A DNA stretch of 64,000 bases from contig CAJXSH010000001.1 in assembly GCA_913061005.1 (NCBI GenBank), positions 156,752 to 220,751 of the forward strand, given 5' to 3'. Positions 17,301 through 26,724 of this stretch are shown one piece after another; the first letter of the stretch is position 1; every line of letters begins with the position of its first letter. Source of the DNA: an uncultured Ectothiorhodospiraceae bacterium. Its GTDB lineage: Bacteria; Pseudomonadota; Gammaproteobacteria; Nitrococcales; Nitrococcaceae. Under the pieces are notes generated by a model, which was given only the letters and a program-made list of their open reading frames with translations, searched no databases and had not been told where the DNA came from. A program made the translations under genes and the position numbers.

Positions 17301-18811
17301 AGCGTCGGCGACGGCCGACGGATGATGCCGAGGTGGCGGCCGTTGACCTTGGCTCCAACAGCTTTCACATGATCGTTGCCCGACCCGAGGGCGATAGCCT
17401 GCGGATGATGGACCGACTCCGCGAGCCGGTCCGGTTGGCCGCCGGGCTGGATGACAAGCGGCGCCTGGATGCGGCCGCCCGCGACCGGGCGCTGGCTTGC
17501 CTCGAGCGCTTCGGGCAGCGCCTGCGGGGTCTGCCCTCGCAGGCCGTTCGTGCCGTCGGCACCAACACCCTGCGGCAGCTGCGCGCCGCGGATGATTTCC
17601 TCGACCGCGCTCAGGCGGCCCTCGGCCACCCGATACAGATCGTCTCGGGCTACGAGGAGGCGCGGCTGGTGTATCTGGGTGTCGCCCACAGCATTGCCGG
17701 TGATGACCGGCGCCGGCTGGTCATGGACATCGGTGGCGGGAGTACCGAGCTGATCATCGGCGAGGCCTTCGTGCCACGACAGATGGAAAGCCTGCACATG
17801 GGATGTGTGAGCGCCACGCAGCGGTTTTTTGCCGATGGCCGCATCACCGAAAAGACCCTGCAGGCCGCGGAGCTCGCCGCCCGACGCGAGCTCGAGCCGA
17901 TCGCAGCGCGTTATCGCCGTGCCGGCTGGGAACGGGCGGTGGGTGCCTCGGGCACGATCCGCTCGGTGGAGCGCTGCCTGCGGGATAACGGGTGGTCGGA
18001 AAACGGCATCCACCCTGCCGGGCTTGCCCGGTTGCGGGCTGCGCTGATCAAGGCCGGTCGCGTCAACAAGCTCACCCTCGATGGTGTCAGTGCCCGTCGC
18101 GCCGAGGTTCTGCCCGGCGGTTTTGCGGTGCTCAGCGCCGCCTTTGACCAGCTTGGAATCGCCCACATGGACGCCGCGGATGGCGCGTTGCGCGAGGGGC
18201 TTTTGTTCGACCTGCTCGGTCGTATCCGACACGAGGATGTCCGAAGCGCCAGTATTGCCGCCATGGCCCGTCGCTATCACGTGGATACCGAGCATGCCGG
18301 GCGGGTGGCCGATACCGCCGAGCAGCTACGGCGCATGGTGGCCGATGCGTGGCAGCTCGATGAGCCGGGCATGGCCGATATGCTGCGCTGGGCGGCATCC
18401 GTCCACGAAATCGGCCTGGATATCTCTCACAGCCAGTATCACAAGCATGGCGAGTACATCCTCCGCCACAGCGACCTGGCGGGGTTCTCGCGCGAAGATC
18501 AACAGGTCATCGCGACACTGGTCCGCGCCCATCGGCGCAAGTTCCCGCGTGCGGTTTTCCGTGATCTGCCCCAATACTGGCAACGCCCGGCAATGCGCCT
18601 TGCCATCGTGCTGCGACTGGCGACCACGCTGCACCGTGCCCGGACCGCCGAGCCACCGCCGCCGGTCTCGGCGACCGCCGAGGGCAAGACATTGCACCTG
18701 GCCCTTGCGGATCGCGGCGGGGGGGGACACGCGCTGATCGAGGCCGATCTGCAGGAAGAGGCGGATTACATTGCCGCGGCCGGCTACAGGTTGCTGACAA
18801 GCCGGGGCTGA
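17297..18811 (+). CDS. ppx: Exopolyphosphatase (Ppx/GppA family)
   Basis: Ppx removes phosphates from the ends of inorganic polyphosphate chains; GppA relatives convert pppGpp to ppGpp. The 504 aa length fits Ppx (513 in E. coli) and GppA (494) alike. Residues 10-310 are the ASKHA phosphatase fold, with the first phosphate loop AAVDLGSNSFHMIV, AVGTNTLR, the catalytic Glu region in SGYEEARLVY, and the second loop VMDIGGGSTELI. The C-terminal part is the HD-like helical domain with HEIGLDISHSQYHKHGEYI. It begins on an ATGA overlap with the cyclase gene and ends 9 bp from convergent ppk1, which makes polyP. The pairing with ppk1 favours Ppx, though activity on pppGpp cannot be excluded. Confidence 0.93.
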   Translation: MKRRRRPTDDAEVAAVDLGSNSFHMIVARPEGDSLRMMDRLREPVRLAAGLDDKRRLDAAARDRALACLERFGQRLRGLPSQAVRAVGTNTLRQLRAADDFLDRAQAALGHPIQIVSGYEEARLVYLGVAHSIAGDDRRRLVMDIGGGSTELIIGEAFVPRQMESLHMGCVSATQRFFADGRITEKTLQAAELAARRELEPIAARYRRAGWERAVGASGTIRSVERCLRDNGWSENGIHPAGLARLRAALIKAGRVNKLTLDGVSARRAEVLPGGFAVLSAAFDQLGIAHMDAADGALREGLLFDLLGRIRHEDVRSASIAAMARRYHVDTEHAGRVADTAEQLRRMVADAWQLDEPGMADMLRWAASVHEIGLDISHSQYHKHGEYILRHSDLAGFSREDQQVIATLVRAHRRKFPRAVFRDLPQYWQRPAMRLAIVLRLATTLHRARTAEPPPPVSATAEGKTLHLALADRGGGGHALIEADLQEEADYIAAAGYRLLTSRG

Positions 18812-18820
18812 GCCCGGCGT

Positions 18821-20899
18821 CTAACCATCCTCGGCATAGCGGGCGAGCAGTTGTTGCTGCGCAGAGACCGCTGGATCCTCCGCCGCCGGGCCGGCGCGCT
18901 GATATTCACCATCGGCATCGAGAAGCCAGGCCTGGGCATTGTCAGCGAGATAGATCTCGAGATCGGACAACACCCGCTGGCGCAATTCGCCATCGACCAG
19001 TGGAAAGCAGGTCTCCACCCGACGGAAGAAGTTGCGCTCCATCCAGTCGGCCGAGCTGCAATAGAGCTCGGGCTCGGTGTGGTTGGCGAAGTAGAACACC
19101 CGGGTGTGTTCGAGAAAGCGGCCGATGATCGAGCGCACACGAATGTTGTCGCTCACACCCGGGATCCCCGGCCGCAGGCAGCACATGCCGCGGACAATCA
19201 GATCGATCTCGACGCCCGCCTGGGACGCGGCGTAGAGCGCCCGGATGACCTTGGGTTCGACCAGCGAGTTGACCTTGATGATGATCCGGGCATCCCGGCC
19301 GGCTTCGGCATGGGCCTGTTCGCGCCCGATTTTCTCGATCATGGCCGGGTGCAGGGTGAAGGGCGACTCCAGCAGGTGGGTAAGATCCGAGACCTTGCCC
19401 AGGCTGGTGAGCTGCAAAAACACCCGATGGACGTCTTCGCCGATATCCGGATCGGCGGTGAGCAGCCCGTAGTCGGTATAGAGCCGGGCGGTCCGCGAGT
19501 GATAGTTGCCCGTGCCCAGATGGACGTAATGCCGCAGCCGTCGGCCCTCGCGGCGGACGACCAGGATCATCTTGGCGTGGGTTTTGTGCCCGACTACGCC
19601 GTAGACCACATGGGCGCCGGCTTCCTGCAGCCGGTTGGCCAGTCCGATATTGGCCGCCTCGTCAAAGCGGGCCCGCAGCTCGACCACCACCGTGACCTCC
19701 TTGCCCGCCCGCGCCGCGTTGACCAGGTGTTCCACCACCGCCGAATCCGGACCGGTTCGGTAGAGGGTCTGTTTGATGGCCAGCACATCCGGGTCCTGTG
19801 CCGCCTGACGGAGCAGCTCGACCACCGGGGCGAAGGATTCGAACGGGTGATGGAGCAGGACATCATGCTGGCGCATGACCTTGAGCAGATCACCCCCGTG
19901 GCGGAGCTCGGCCGGCAGGCCCGGCGTGAACCCCGGGTATTTGAGCTCCGGGCGGTCGACGATGTCGCAGACCGCCAGCAGGCGGTTGAGGTTGACCGGG
20001 CCGTTGACCTGGTAGAGGTCGTCGGGCTCGAGCCGGAATTCCTCGAGCAGAAAATTGGCCATGTGATCCGGGCAGTTGGCGGCGACCTCGAGGCGGACCG
20101 CATCGCCGTAGCGGCGTGATGCCAACTCGCCTTCCATCGCCCGCAACAGATCATCCACCTCTTCTTCGTCCACATACAGATCGCTGTTGCGGGTCACCCG
20201 GAACTGATAGCAGCCGGTGGCGTTCATGCCCGGGAAGAGATCCGTGACATGGGCGTGAATGATCGATGAGAGGAAAACGAAGTCGTAGGCGCCATTGCCC
20301 TGGAGCTCCGGCGGCAGCTGGATGATGCGGGGCAGGGCACGTGGGGCCTGCACCACCGCCATGCCGCTGTTGCGGCCAAAGGCGTCCCGCCCCTCGAGCG
20401 AGACGATAAAGTTGAGGCTTTTGTTGAGTACCTGCGGAAACGGATGGGCCGGATCCAGGCCGAGCGGGCTGAGGATTGGCAGTAGCTCGGTTTCGAAATA
20501 CCCCCGAATCCATTTCTGTTGCGCCGGCGTCCACTCATTGCGGCGCAAAAAGCGGATGCCCGCCTCGGCAAGCGCCGGTGTGACCTCGTCATTGAGCAGC
20601 CGGTACTGTTCTTCGACCAGGTCGTGGGCACGCTCACTGATCTCGCGCAGGACCTGTTGTGGGGTGCGATTGTCCGCGCCGCCTGCGCCCACGCCCATCT
20701 CTCGCGCCTGGCGCAGTCCAGCGACCCGGATCTCGAAGAACTCGTCCATGTTCGAGCTGGCAATGCAAAGAAACTTGAGCCGCTCGAGCAACGGATTGGC
20801 CGTATCGGCGGCCTGTGCGAGCACCCGACGATTGAATGCCAGCAGGCTGAGCTGGCGGTTGAGATAGAGATCGGGATGGCTGAGATCCGTGTTCGTCAT
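18821..20899 (-). CDS. ppk1: Polyphosphate kinase PPK1
   Basis: PPK1 polymerises the gamma-phosphate of ATP into polyphosphate at the membrane. The 692 aa length matches the family (E. coli 688). The start MTNTDLSHPDLYLNRQLS leads into the N domain (LAFNRRVLAQA, SSNMDEFFEIRVAGLR), then the head domain and two phospholipase-D-like catalytic lobes. The autophosphorylated His lies in YGVVGHKTHAKMILVVRR, followed by HLGTGNYH and later YFANHTEPELYCSSADWMERN. A ribosome site AGGGCAGGG precedes the ATG. It is convergent with ppx, and a 6-bp GC hairpin (18801-18818) sits over the ppx stop. Upstream by 79 bp is sthA, on the same strand. Confidence 0.96.
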   Translation of the reverse strand: MTNTDLSHPDLYLNRQLSLLAFNRRVLAQAADTANPLLERLKFLCIASSNMDEFFEIRVAGLRQAREMGVGAGGADNRTPQQVLREISERAHDLVEEQYRLLNDEVTPALAEAGIRFLRRNEWTPAQQKWIRGYFETELLPILSPLGLDPAHPFPQVLNKSLNFIVSLEGRDAFGRNSGMAVVQAPRALPRIIQLPPELQGNGAYDFVFLSSIIHAHVTDLFPGMNATGCYQFRVTRNSDLYVDEEEVDDLLRAMEGELASRRYGDAVRLEVAANCPDHMANFLLEEFRLEPDDLYQVNGPVNLNRLLAVCDIVDRPELKYPGFTPGLPAELRHGGDLLKVMRQHDVLLHHPFESFAPVVELLRQAAQDPDVLAIKQTLYRTGPDSAVVEHLVNAARAGKEVTVVVELRARFDEAANIGLANRLQEAGAHVVYGVVGHKTHAKMILVVRREGRRLRHYVHLGTGNYHSRTARLYTDYGLLTADPDIGEDVHRVFLQLTSLGKVSDLTHLLESPFTLHPAMIEKIGREQAHAEAGRDARIIIKVNSLVEPKVIRALYAASQAGVEIDLIVRGMCCLRPGIPGVSDNIRVRSIIGRFLEHTRVFYFANHTEPELYCSSADWMERNFFRRVETCFPLVDGELRQRVLSDLEIYLADNAQAWLLDADGEYQRAGPAAEDPAVSAQQQLLARYAEDG

Positions 20900-20978
20900 C
20901 GACCCTGCCCTGTTTGCCCGGTGGGAGTTTGCGACAGTCGTGTTACCGCTCGATGACCGGCCACCCCGACAGTGGCGC

Positions 20979-22376
20979 TCATCGAACCCGGTTGTAACCG
21001 TTCAGTGCCGCGACCCGGTAACCCTCGGCCATGGTCGGGTAGTTGAAGGTGGTGTTCATGAAATAGCGCAGGGTGTTGTTGGGTGCGGGTTGCGCCATGA
21101 TCGCCTGGCCGATGTGGACGATCTCTGCCGCCTGGTCGCCAAAACAGTGGATGCCGAGGAGCTCGAGTGTCTCGGCATGGAAAAGCAGCTTGAGCATGCC
21201 GGTGGTCTGTCCCGAAATCTGCGCCCGGGCGAGATCCTTGAAAAAGGCATGACCGACCTCGTACGGGACGCGGGCGTCGGTGAGCTCTTGTTCGTTGCGT
21301 CCCACCGAGCTGATCTCGGGGATGGTGTAGATGCCGGTGGGCACGTCATGGGCGAGGCGATAGTCGCAATCGCCCTCGACCATGTGGGTTGCGGCAAACC
21401 GACCCTGGTCATAGGCCGCGCTGGCCAGGCTGGGGTAGCCAATCACATCGCCTACCGCATAGATGTGGGGCTGATTGGTGCGGAAGTGCTCATCGACTTC
21501 GATTTGCCCCCGTCCGTTGGGTTGGATGCCCAGCGCCTCCAGGCCCATGTCATCGGTGTTGCCGGTGCGCCCGTTGGCCCACAGCAGCAGATCCCCACGG
21601 ATGCGTTTGCCCGACTGCAGCGCCAGCGTCACCCCGTCGTCGTCGGCTTCGATGTGGTCGTACTCCTCGCGATGGCGAATCAGTACACCGTGTTCGCGCA
21701 GGTGATAGGACAGCGCGTCGGAGATCTCATCATCGAGGAAGGCCAGCATGCGTTCGCGGGTATTGATCAGGTCGACCTTGACCCCCAGCCCCCGAAAGAT
21801 CGAGGCATATTCGCTGCCAATGACACCGGCGCCATAGATGACAATATTCCGCGGGGTGTGGCTGAGGCTTAAGATCTGGTCGCTGTCGCAGATGCGCGGG
21901 TGGCTGAAGTCGACGTCGGATGGCTGATAGGGGCGCGAGCCGGTGGCAATCAAAAATCGATCGGCGCTGTAGTGATTGACCGTGCCGTCCGGGTCGGTCA
22001 CCGCGATCTCGTGGGGCCCGACAAATCGCGCCGGTCCTCTGAAGATGGGGACGTCGTTGCGCAGGTAAAACCGACTGCGCAGCCCGACCTGGTCGTCGAT
22101 CACCTGACGGGCATGGCCCAGCATGGTGGGAAAGGACAGATGACGGGGCTCGCCGGCTTTGCGAAAGAGCGGCGAGTCGTTGTACTCCATCAGTCGCCGG
22201 ATGTTGTGACGGAGCGCTTTGGAGGGGATGGTGCCCCAGTGAGTGCAGCCGCCGCCCACCTCCCGGTAGCGCTCGACCATGGCCACCGACCGGCCGCTTT
22301 TGGCCAGTTTCATCGCGGCGCCTTCGCCGCCCGGCCCGCTGCCCAGTACGATTGCGTCGAAATGCATCTCTGCCAT
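20979..22376 (-). CDS. sthA: Soluble pyridine nucleotide transhydrogenase SthA
   Basis: SthA is a cytosolic flavoprotein that moves electrons between NADPH and NAD+, usually draining excess NADPH. From the ATG at 22376 it has 465 aa (E. coli 466); an AGGG lies about ten bases upstream. Features: the FAD dinucleotide fold [14 protein letters not shown] near residues 10-25; [16 protein letters not shown], where the second redox Cys of disulfide reductases is replaced by Thr as expected for SthA; the NAD(P)-binding [13 protein letters not shown]; and an interface domain ending [20 protein letters not shown]. It is divergent from malate synthase across a 157-bp region. A TAAAAT at about 22400-22405 on this strand could be a -10, with no clear -35. 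Confidence 0.95.
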   Translation of the reverse strand: MAEMHFDAIVLGSGPGGEGAAMKLAKSGRSVAMVERYREVGGGCTHWGTIPSKALRHNIRRLMEYNDSPLFRKAGEPRHLSFPTMLGHARQVIDDQVGLRSRFYLRNDVPIFRGPARFVGPHEIAVTDPDGTVNHYSADRFLIATGSRPYQPSDVDFSHPRICDSDQILSLSHTPRNIVIYGAGVIGSEYASIFRGLGVKVDLINTRERMLAFLDDEISDALSYHLREHGVLIRHREEYDHIEADDDGVTLALQSGKRIRGDLLLWANGRTGNTDDMGLEALGIQPNGRGQIEVDEHFRTNQPHIYAVGDVIGYPSLASAAYDQGRFAATHMVEGDCDYRLAHDVPTGIYTIPEISSVGRNEQELTDARVPYEVGHAFFKDLARAQISGQTTGMLKLLFHAETLELLGIHCFGDQAAEIVHIGQAIMAQPAPNNTLRYFMNTTFNYPTMAEGYRVAALNGYNRVR

Positions 22377-22533
22377 TGCCGCTGCCCTGCGATGCAAACC
22401 CGCGATTTTAGCAGCTCGTCGACCATGCTTCATGGGGTGAGCGGGGCTTGCGCGGGTTTAAAGGGTCGCGACGCTGGTTTATTTTAGCGAGCCATTCGTC
22501 CACGACAGAAAAACCACCAACGAGGAAGAGGCC

Positions 22534-24708
22534 ATGAGCGAGCGCGTCGAAGCCGCCGGGTTGCAGATTGCCAAACCCCTTTATGAACTGATCAACCGCG
22601 AAGCCATTCCGGGCACCGGCGTTGACGCCGATGCTTTCTGGCAGGGGCTGGCGGCCATTGTCGGCGATCTCGGGCCCCGCAATGCGGCGCTGCTCGAGCG
22701 ACGCGAGGCGCTGCAGGCCCGGATCGATCAGTGGCACCGCGACAACCCCGGCCGCCATGCCGATCCGGCCTACCGGGCGTTTCTCGAAGAGATTGGCTAC
22801 CTCGAGGCCGACCCGGGCGAGGTGGCGGTGACCACGGCCAATGTCGACCGCGAGGTGGCCGAGGTCGCCGGCCCGCAGCTGGTGGTGCCGGTCAATAACG
22901 CCCGCTACGCCCTCAACGCTGCCAACGCCCGGTGGGGCAGTCTCTACGACGCGCTCTACGGCACGGATGTCATCCCCGAGGACGACGGTGCCGAGAAAAC
23001 CCGCGGCTTCAACCCCGAACGGGGCCGCCGTGTGGTCGCCTGGGCCGCCGCCTTTCTGGATGCGAATTTCCCCCTGGCTGCCGGCAGCCATGCTGATGTG
23101 ACCGCCTATCGGGTGGTCGCCGGTCAGGCCGGCCATGCCCTGTCGGTGACCCTCGAGGGTGGGGGCGAGACCGGGCTCAAGGACCCGGGCCAGTTCGCGG
23201 GGTTTGCCGGCGGCGAGCAACCATCGGCGGTATTGCTTCGCAACAATGGCCTGCATGCCGAGATCAGCATCGATGCCGAGGATCCCATCGGCCAGAACCA
23301 TCCGGCCGGCGTGCGCGACGTCATACTCGAGTCGGCGGTCACGGCCATCCAGGACTGCGAGGATTCGGTGGCCGCCGTCGATGGCGAGGACAAGGCGCTG
23401 GTCTATCGCAACTGGCTGGGCCTGATGCGGGGCGATCTGCAAGAGACTTTCTACAAGCAGGGGCACCCCGTGACCCGCCAGCTCAACCCGGATCGACGCT
23501 ATACCGGCGCCGATGGCGAGCCACTCACGCTGCCGGGGCGCAGCCTGATGCTGGTGCGCAACGTTGGGCATCTGATGACCACACCGGCGGTGCTGGATGC
23601 CGAAGGCCAGGAGCTGCCCGAGGGCATGCTCGATGCCATGTGCACCTCGCTGATTGCCATGCACGATCTCAAGCGCGAGGGCGGTAACAGTCGCACCGGC
23701 AGTGTCTACATCGTCAAGCCCAAGATGCACGGGCCCGACGAGGTCGCGTTGACCGTCGAGCTTTTCAGCCGGGTCGAACAGGTGCTTGGTCTGCCCGCCA
23801 ACACCCTCAAGGTGGGTGTGATGGACGAGGAGCGTCGCACCACGCTCAACCTCAAGGCCTGCATCAACGCCGCCCGCGAACGGCTGATCTTCATCAACAC
23901 GGGCTTTCTTGACCGCACCGGCGATGAGATCCACACCAGCATGGAAGCCGGCCCCATGATCCGCAAAGGCGAGATGAAGCAGTCGCGGTGGCTGAACGCC
24001 TACGAGGACTGGAACGTCGACACCGGTCTGGACTGCGGCTTGCCGGGGCATGCGCAGATCGGCAAGGGGATGTGGGCCATGCCCGATCGCATGGCCGATA
24101 TGCTGGAAGCCAAGATCGGCCACCCCCGCGCCGGCGCGAACTGCGCCTGGGTGCCATCGCCTACGGCGGCGACGCTCCATGTCACCCATTACCATCAGGT
24201 CGACGTGCGAGAGCAGCAAAAGGCCCTCGCCGGCGGCCACCGCAGCAGCATGGATGATCTGTTGACCATTCCGGTGGCGGATAACCCGGATTGGAGTGAT
24301 GAAGCCATTCGCGCCGAACTGGAAAACAACTGCCAGGGCATCCTGGGTTATGTGGTGCGGTGGATTGACCACGGCGTGGGCTGCTCGAAGGTGCCGGACA
24401 TCAGCGATGTCGGCTTGATGGAAGACCGGGCCACCCTGCGCATCTCCAGTCAGCACATCGCGAATTGGCTCCACCACGGGATCGTCTCGGCGGATCAGGT
24501 CATGGAGACGATGAAGCGCATGGCCGCGGTGGTGGACCGGCAGAATGCCGATGATCCGACCTACCAGCCGATGGCGCCGGCGTTTGACGGGATCGCCTTC
24601 CAGGCTGCCTGTGATCTGGTTTTCAAGGGGCGCGAGCAGCCCAGTGGCTACACCGAGCCGCTGCTCCACGCCCACCGGCTCGCACTCAAGGCCCGGTCAG
24701 CAGAATGA
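22534..24708 (+). CDS. glcB: Malate synthase G
   Basis: Malate synthase G condenses glyoxylate with acetyl-CoA to malate, completing the glyoxylate bypass or glycolate use. At 724 aa it has the G-isoform length (E. coli 723). GlcB features include the N-terminal clasp ([17 protein letters not shown]), the TIM-barrel segments [20 protein letters not shown] and [36 protein letters not shown] carrying an active-site Glu/Arg region, [22 protein letters not shown], and the C-terminal plug. A very good GAGGAAGAGG ribosome site precedes the ATG. No isocitrate lyase is in the window, so the glyoxylate source is unknown. The next gene is a TRAP receptor 145 bp downstream, with its own promoter and operator. 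Confidence 0.97.
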   Translation: MSERVEAAGLQIAKPLYELINREAIPGTGVDADAFWQGLAAIVGDLGPRNAALLERREALQARIDQWHRDNPGRHADPAYRAFLEEIGYLEADPGEVAVTTANVDREVAEVAGPQLVVPVNNARYALNAANARWGSLYDALYGTDVIPEDDGAEKTRGFNPERGRRVVAWAAAFLDANFPLAAGSHADVTAYRVVAGQAGHALSVTLEGGGETGLKDPGQFAGFAGGEQPSAVLLRNNGLHAEISIDAEDPIGQNHPAGVRDVILESAVTAIQDCEDSVAAVDGEDKALVYRNWLGLMRGDLQETFYKQGHPVTRQLNPDRRYTGADGEPLTLPGRSLMLVRNVGHLMTTPAVLDAEGQELPEGMLDAMCTSLIAMHDLKREGGNSRTGSVYIVKPKMHGPDEVALTVELFSRVEQVLGLPANTLKVGVMDEERRTTLNLKACINAARERLIFINTGFLDRTGDEIHTSMEAGPMIRKGEMKQSRWLNAYEDWNVDTGLDCGLPGHAQIGKGMWAMPDRMADMLEAKIGHPRAGANCAWVPSPTAATLHVTHYHQVDVREQQKALAGGHRSSMDDLLTIPVADNPDWSDEAIRAELENNCQGILGYVVRWIDHGVGCSKVPDISDVGLMEDRATLRISSQHIANWLHHGIVSADQVMETMKRMAAVVDRQNADDPTYQPMAPAFDGIAFQAACDLVFKGREQPSGYTEPLLHAHRLALKARSAE

Positions 24709-24727
24709 GCCAAATGGCACAGACCAT

Positions 24728-24773
24728 TTGCGAGCGGGGCACAGATATGGTCTAGTCTTTGGCCAGACCAATT
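24728..24773 (+). promoter_or_regulatory. TRAP operon promoter with a GntR/FCD-type operator
   Basis: TTGCGA (24728-24733), a 17-bp spacer and TCTAGT (24751-24756) form a plausible promoter ahead of the TRAP receptor gene. Directly after the -10, 24757-24773 reads TTGG-CCAGA-CCAATT. It matches 11 of the 14 fixed positions of the AATTGGTNNNACCAATT operator of PdhR/LldR-type FCD regulators of the GntR family. The element CAGACCA also occurs at about 24720-24726 and inverted as TGGTCT at 24748-24753, giving three related half-sites. Binding by a GntR-type repressor would block transcription start. No such regulator gene is in this window. Confidence 0.5.
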
Positions 24774-24853
24774 TGCCCCGACAAGCCGTCGGGCATCGGG
24801 TCTAGCGAGAGCGCCCTGCGGGGCGGTTTTCCTGAAACTGGAGGAGAGAAGCA

Positions 24854-26026
24854 ATGACCGATTCCAAAGTGGAGAGCGTCAAGAAAGACTCGGCGCAGCC
24901 CGATGGCTCCCGCCGCAAATTCCTCAAAGGCAGCCTTGCCGCCGCTGGAGGAGTCGCCGCCGGCACCACGATCGTCGGGGCACCGTATGTCAACGCCCAG
25001 TCGCCGATCGTGCTCAAGATGCAGACCGCCTGGGGTGGCGGCAACATCTGGAACGATTTCGCCCGCGAGTATGTGGATCGGGTCCACAGCATGTCCGGTG
25101 GCCGGATCCAGATCGACCTGCTGCCTGCCGGGGCCGTGGTCAAGGCCTTCCAGGTGATGGACGCCGTGAGTGACGGCGTGCTGGATATCGGTCACGACGT
25201 GCCCGTCTACTGGTACGGCAAGAACAAGGCCGCCTCGCTCTTTGGCACCGGCCCGGTCTGGGGTGGTGACGCCAACAACATGCTGGCCTGGTGGTATGCC
25301 GGTGGCGGCCGCGAGCTCTATCGCGAGCTGACCCAGGACATCATGGGGCTCAACGTGGTTGGCATGTTCGGCTTCCCGATGCCCTCGCAGCCGTTCGGCT
25401 GGTTCAAGGACGCCGACGTCACCACGGTTCAGGACATCCAGGGCCTGAAGTACCGCACCGTGGGCCTGGCCGCCGATCTGCTCCAGGAGATGGGTATGGC
25501 CGTCGCCCAGCTGCCCGGTGGCGAAATCGTCCCGGCCATGGAGCGCGGCGTCATCGACGCGTTCGAGTTCAACAACCCGTCCTCGGACAGCGACTTCGGC
25601 GCCCAGGACGTCGCCAAGAACTACTACCTCGGCTCGTATCATCAGGCCAGTGAGTCGTTCGAGTGGCTGTTCAACCGGGATATGCTCGAGAGCCTGGACG
25701 ACGATCTGCAGGCCATCCTCATGCATGCCGTCGAGGCGACATCGACGTCCAACACGGCCAGCGCGCTGGACCGCTACTCGGCGGATCTCGAGGCGCTTCA
25801 GACCGAATCCGGCGTCACCGTGCACCGGACCTCGGACGAAATCCTGGCCGCGCAGCTCGAGGCCTGGAGCACCCTCATCCCGACGCTGGAAGAGGACAGC
25901 TTCATGCGCCGTGTCATGGAAAGCCAGAAGGAGTGGGTGGAGCGCACCGTGTTCTACGAGCTCATGAACCAGCCGGATCTGCAGCTCGCTTACGAGCACT
26001 TCTTCCCCGGCCGGCTCAACATGTAA
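24854..26026 (+). CDS. TRAP transporter substrate-binding protein (DctP family, Tat-exported)
   Basis: This 390-aa periplasmic receptor captures a carboxylate-like solute for the DctQM permease that follows. The N-terminus has a full Tat motif SRRKFLK at 19-25, a hydrophobic stretch and a likely cut after VNA (residue 48); Tat export means it folds, or binds a cofactor or dimerises, before export. The mature part resembles the TakP subgroup of 2-oxo-acid receptors (LLPAGAVVKAFQVMDAVSDGVLDIGHDVPVYWYGK, GGEIVPAMERGVIDAFEFNNP); this is remembered similarity, not a search. A GGAGAGAAG ribosome site precedes the ATG. A strong terminator separates it from the permease genes, so it should be made in excess. 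Confidence 0.9.
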   Translation: MTDSKVESVKKDSAQPDGSRRKFLKGSLAAAGGVAAGTTIVGAPYVNAQSPIVLKMQTAWGGGNIWNDFAREYVDRVHSMSGGRIQIDLLPAGAVVKAFQVMDAVSDGVLDIGHDVPVYWYGKNKAASLFGTGPVWGGDANNMLAWWYAGGGRELYRELTQDIMGLNVVGMFGFPMPSQPFGWFKDADVTTVQDIQGLKYRTVGLAADLLQEMGMAVAQLPGGEIVPAMERGVIDAFEFNNPSSDSDFGAQDVAKNYYLGSYHQASESFEWLFNRDMLESLDDDLQAILMHAVEATSTSNTASALDRYSADLEALQTESGVTVHRTSDEILAAQLEAWSTLIPTLEEDSFMRRVMESQKEWVERTVFYELMNQPDLQLAYEHFFPGRLNM

Positions 26027-26048
26027 CACCGGCGCTACGCCGACGACA

Positions 26049-26086
26049 CTGCCCCGGTCTACGGACCGGGGCAGATTTATTTTTAT
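26049..26086 (+). terminator. Intrinsic terminator/attenuator between TRAP receptor and permease genes
   Basis: An 11-bp perfect GC-rich stem (26049-26059 with 26064-26074) closes on a cUACGg tetraloop, one of the most stable RNA loops, and runs into ATTTATTTTTATC. It lies 23 bp after the receptor stop and ends about 20 bp before the small permease ATG. No separate promoter is obvious between, so it probably trims most transcripts and sets a high receptor-to-permease ratio. Confidence 0.88.
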
Positions 26087-26106
26087 CGCACAACCAAGAG
26101 TGATCT

Positions 26107-26724
26107 ATGCTTCAGGTCATCCATTTGATTGATCGATTGACGACATGGGTCGGGAGAAGCTTTGCCTGGCTCATTCTGCTCATGGCTTTTGGCATGGGTT
26201 ACGAGGTGTTGTCGCGTTATCTGTTCAACGCGCCGACGGCCTGGGCCTACGACATGTCGTACATCCTCTACGGCACGCTTTTCATGGTGGGGGGTGCCTA
26301 CACCCTGTCCCGAAACGCCCACGTCCGCGGTGACTTTCTCTATCGCCTCTGGAAGCCGCGCACCCAGGCGATCGTCGAGCTGATCCTTTATTTTATTTTC
26401 TTCTTCCCCGGCATCCTGGCGTTGATCTTTGCCGGCGGAAAATATGCCTCACGCTCGTGGCAGTACATGGAGACCAGTGTCTTCTCGCCGGCGGGGGTGC
26501 CGATTTTCCATTTCAAGACGATGCTGGTGGTGGGCGCGGTTTTGCTGTTCATCCAGGGCATCGCCCAGGTATGCCGCTGCATTGTCTGCATCCGCAGCGG
26601 TGAATGGCCCGCCGACGTCCGCGATGTCACCGAGCTCGAGGACCAGCTGTTGGAAAGCGGTGGCCAGGACTTCATCGACAACCCCGAGACCAATCCATCG
26701 ACCGCAGGAGGTAATGAGCGATGA
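26107..26724 (+). CDS. TRAP transporter small permease (DctQ)
   Basis: A 205-aa inner membrane protein with the four-helix DctQ layout: LIDRLTTWVGRSFAWLILLMAFGMGYEVLSRYLF (the VxxRYxF signature), the segment WAYDMSYILYGTLFMVGGAYTLSRNAHVRGDFLY with the conserved AHVRxDxLY loop, then two C-terminal helices (ELILYFIFFFPGILALIFAGG and MLVVGAVLLFIQGIAQ). It links the receptor and the large permease in sodium-driven uptake. Its charged tail (about 170-205) is longer than in many DctQ proteins. The stop overlaps the dctM ATG (ATGA). It is placed after the receptor terminator, so it relies on read-through. Confidence 0.92.
   Translation: MLQVIHLIDRLTTWVGRSFAWLILLMAFGMGYEVLSRYLFNAPTAWAYDMSYILYGTLFMVGGAYTLSRNAHVRGDFLYRLWKPRTQAIVELILYFIFFFPGILALIFAGGKYASRSWQYMETSVFSPAGVPIFHFKTMLVVGAVLLFIQGIAQVCRCIVCIRSGEWPADVRDVTELEDQLLESGGQDFIDNPETNPSTAGGNER

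Noticed and set aside
18801..18818. Hairpin GCCGGG...CCCGGC between ppx and ppk1 as a terminator
   Set aside because: Only six base pairs, it overlaps the ppx stop, and there is no U-tract in either direction.
22408..24675. A 755-codon open frame on the minus strand opposite malate synthase G
   Set aside because: It is a full antisense shadow caused by GC-rich codon use; its translation has no recognisable motifs, while the plus strand encodes an unmistakable malate synthase G with a ribosome site.
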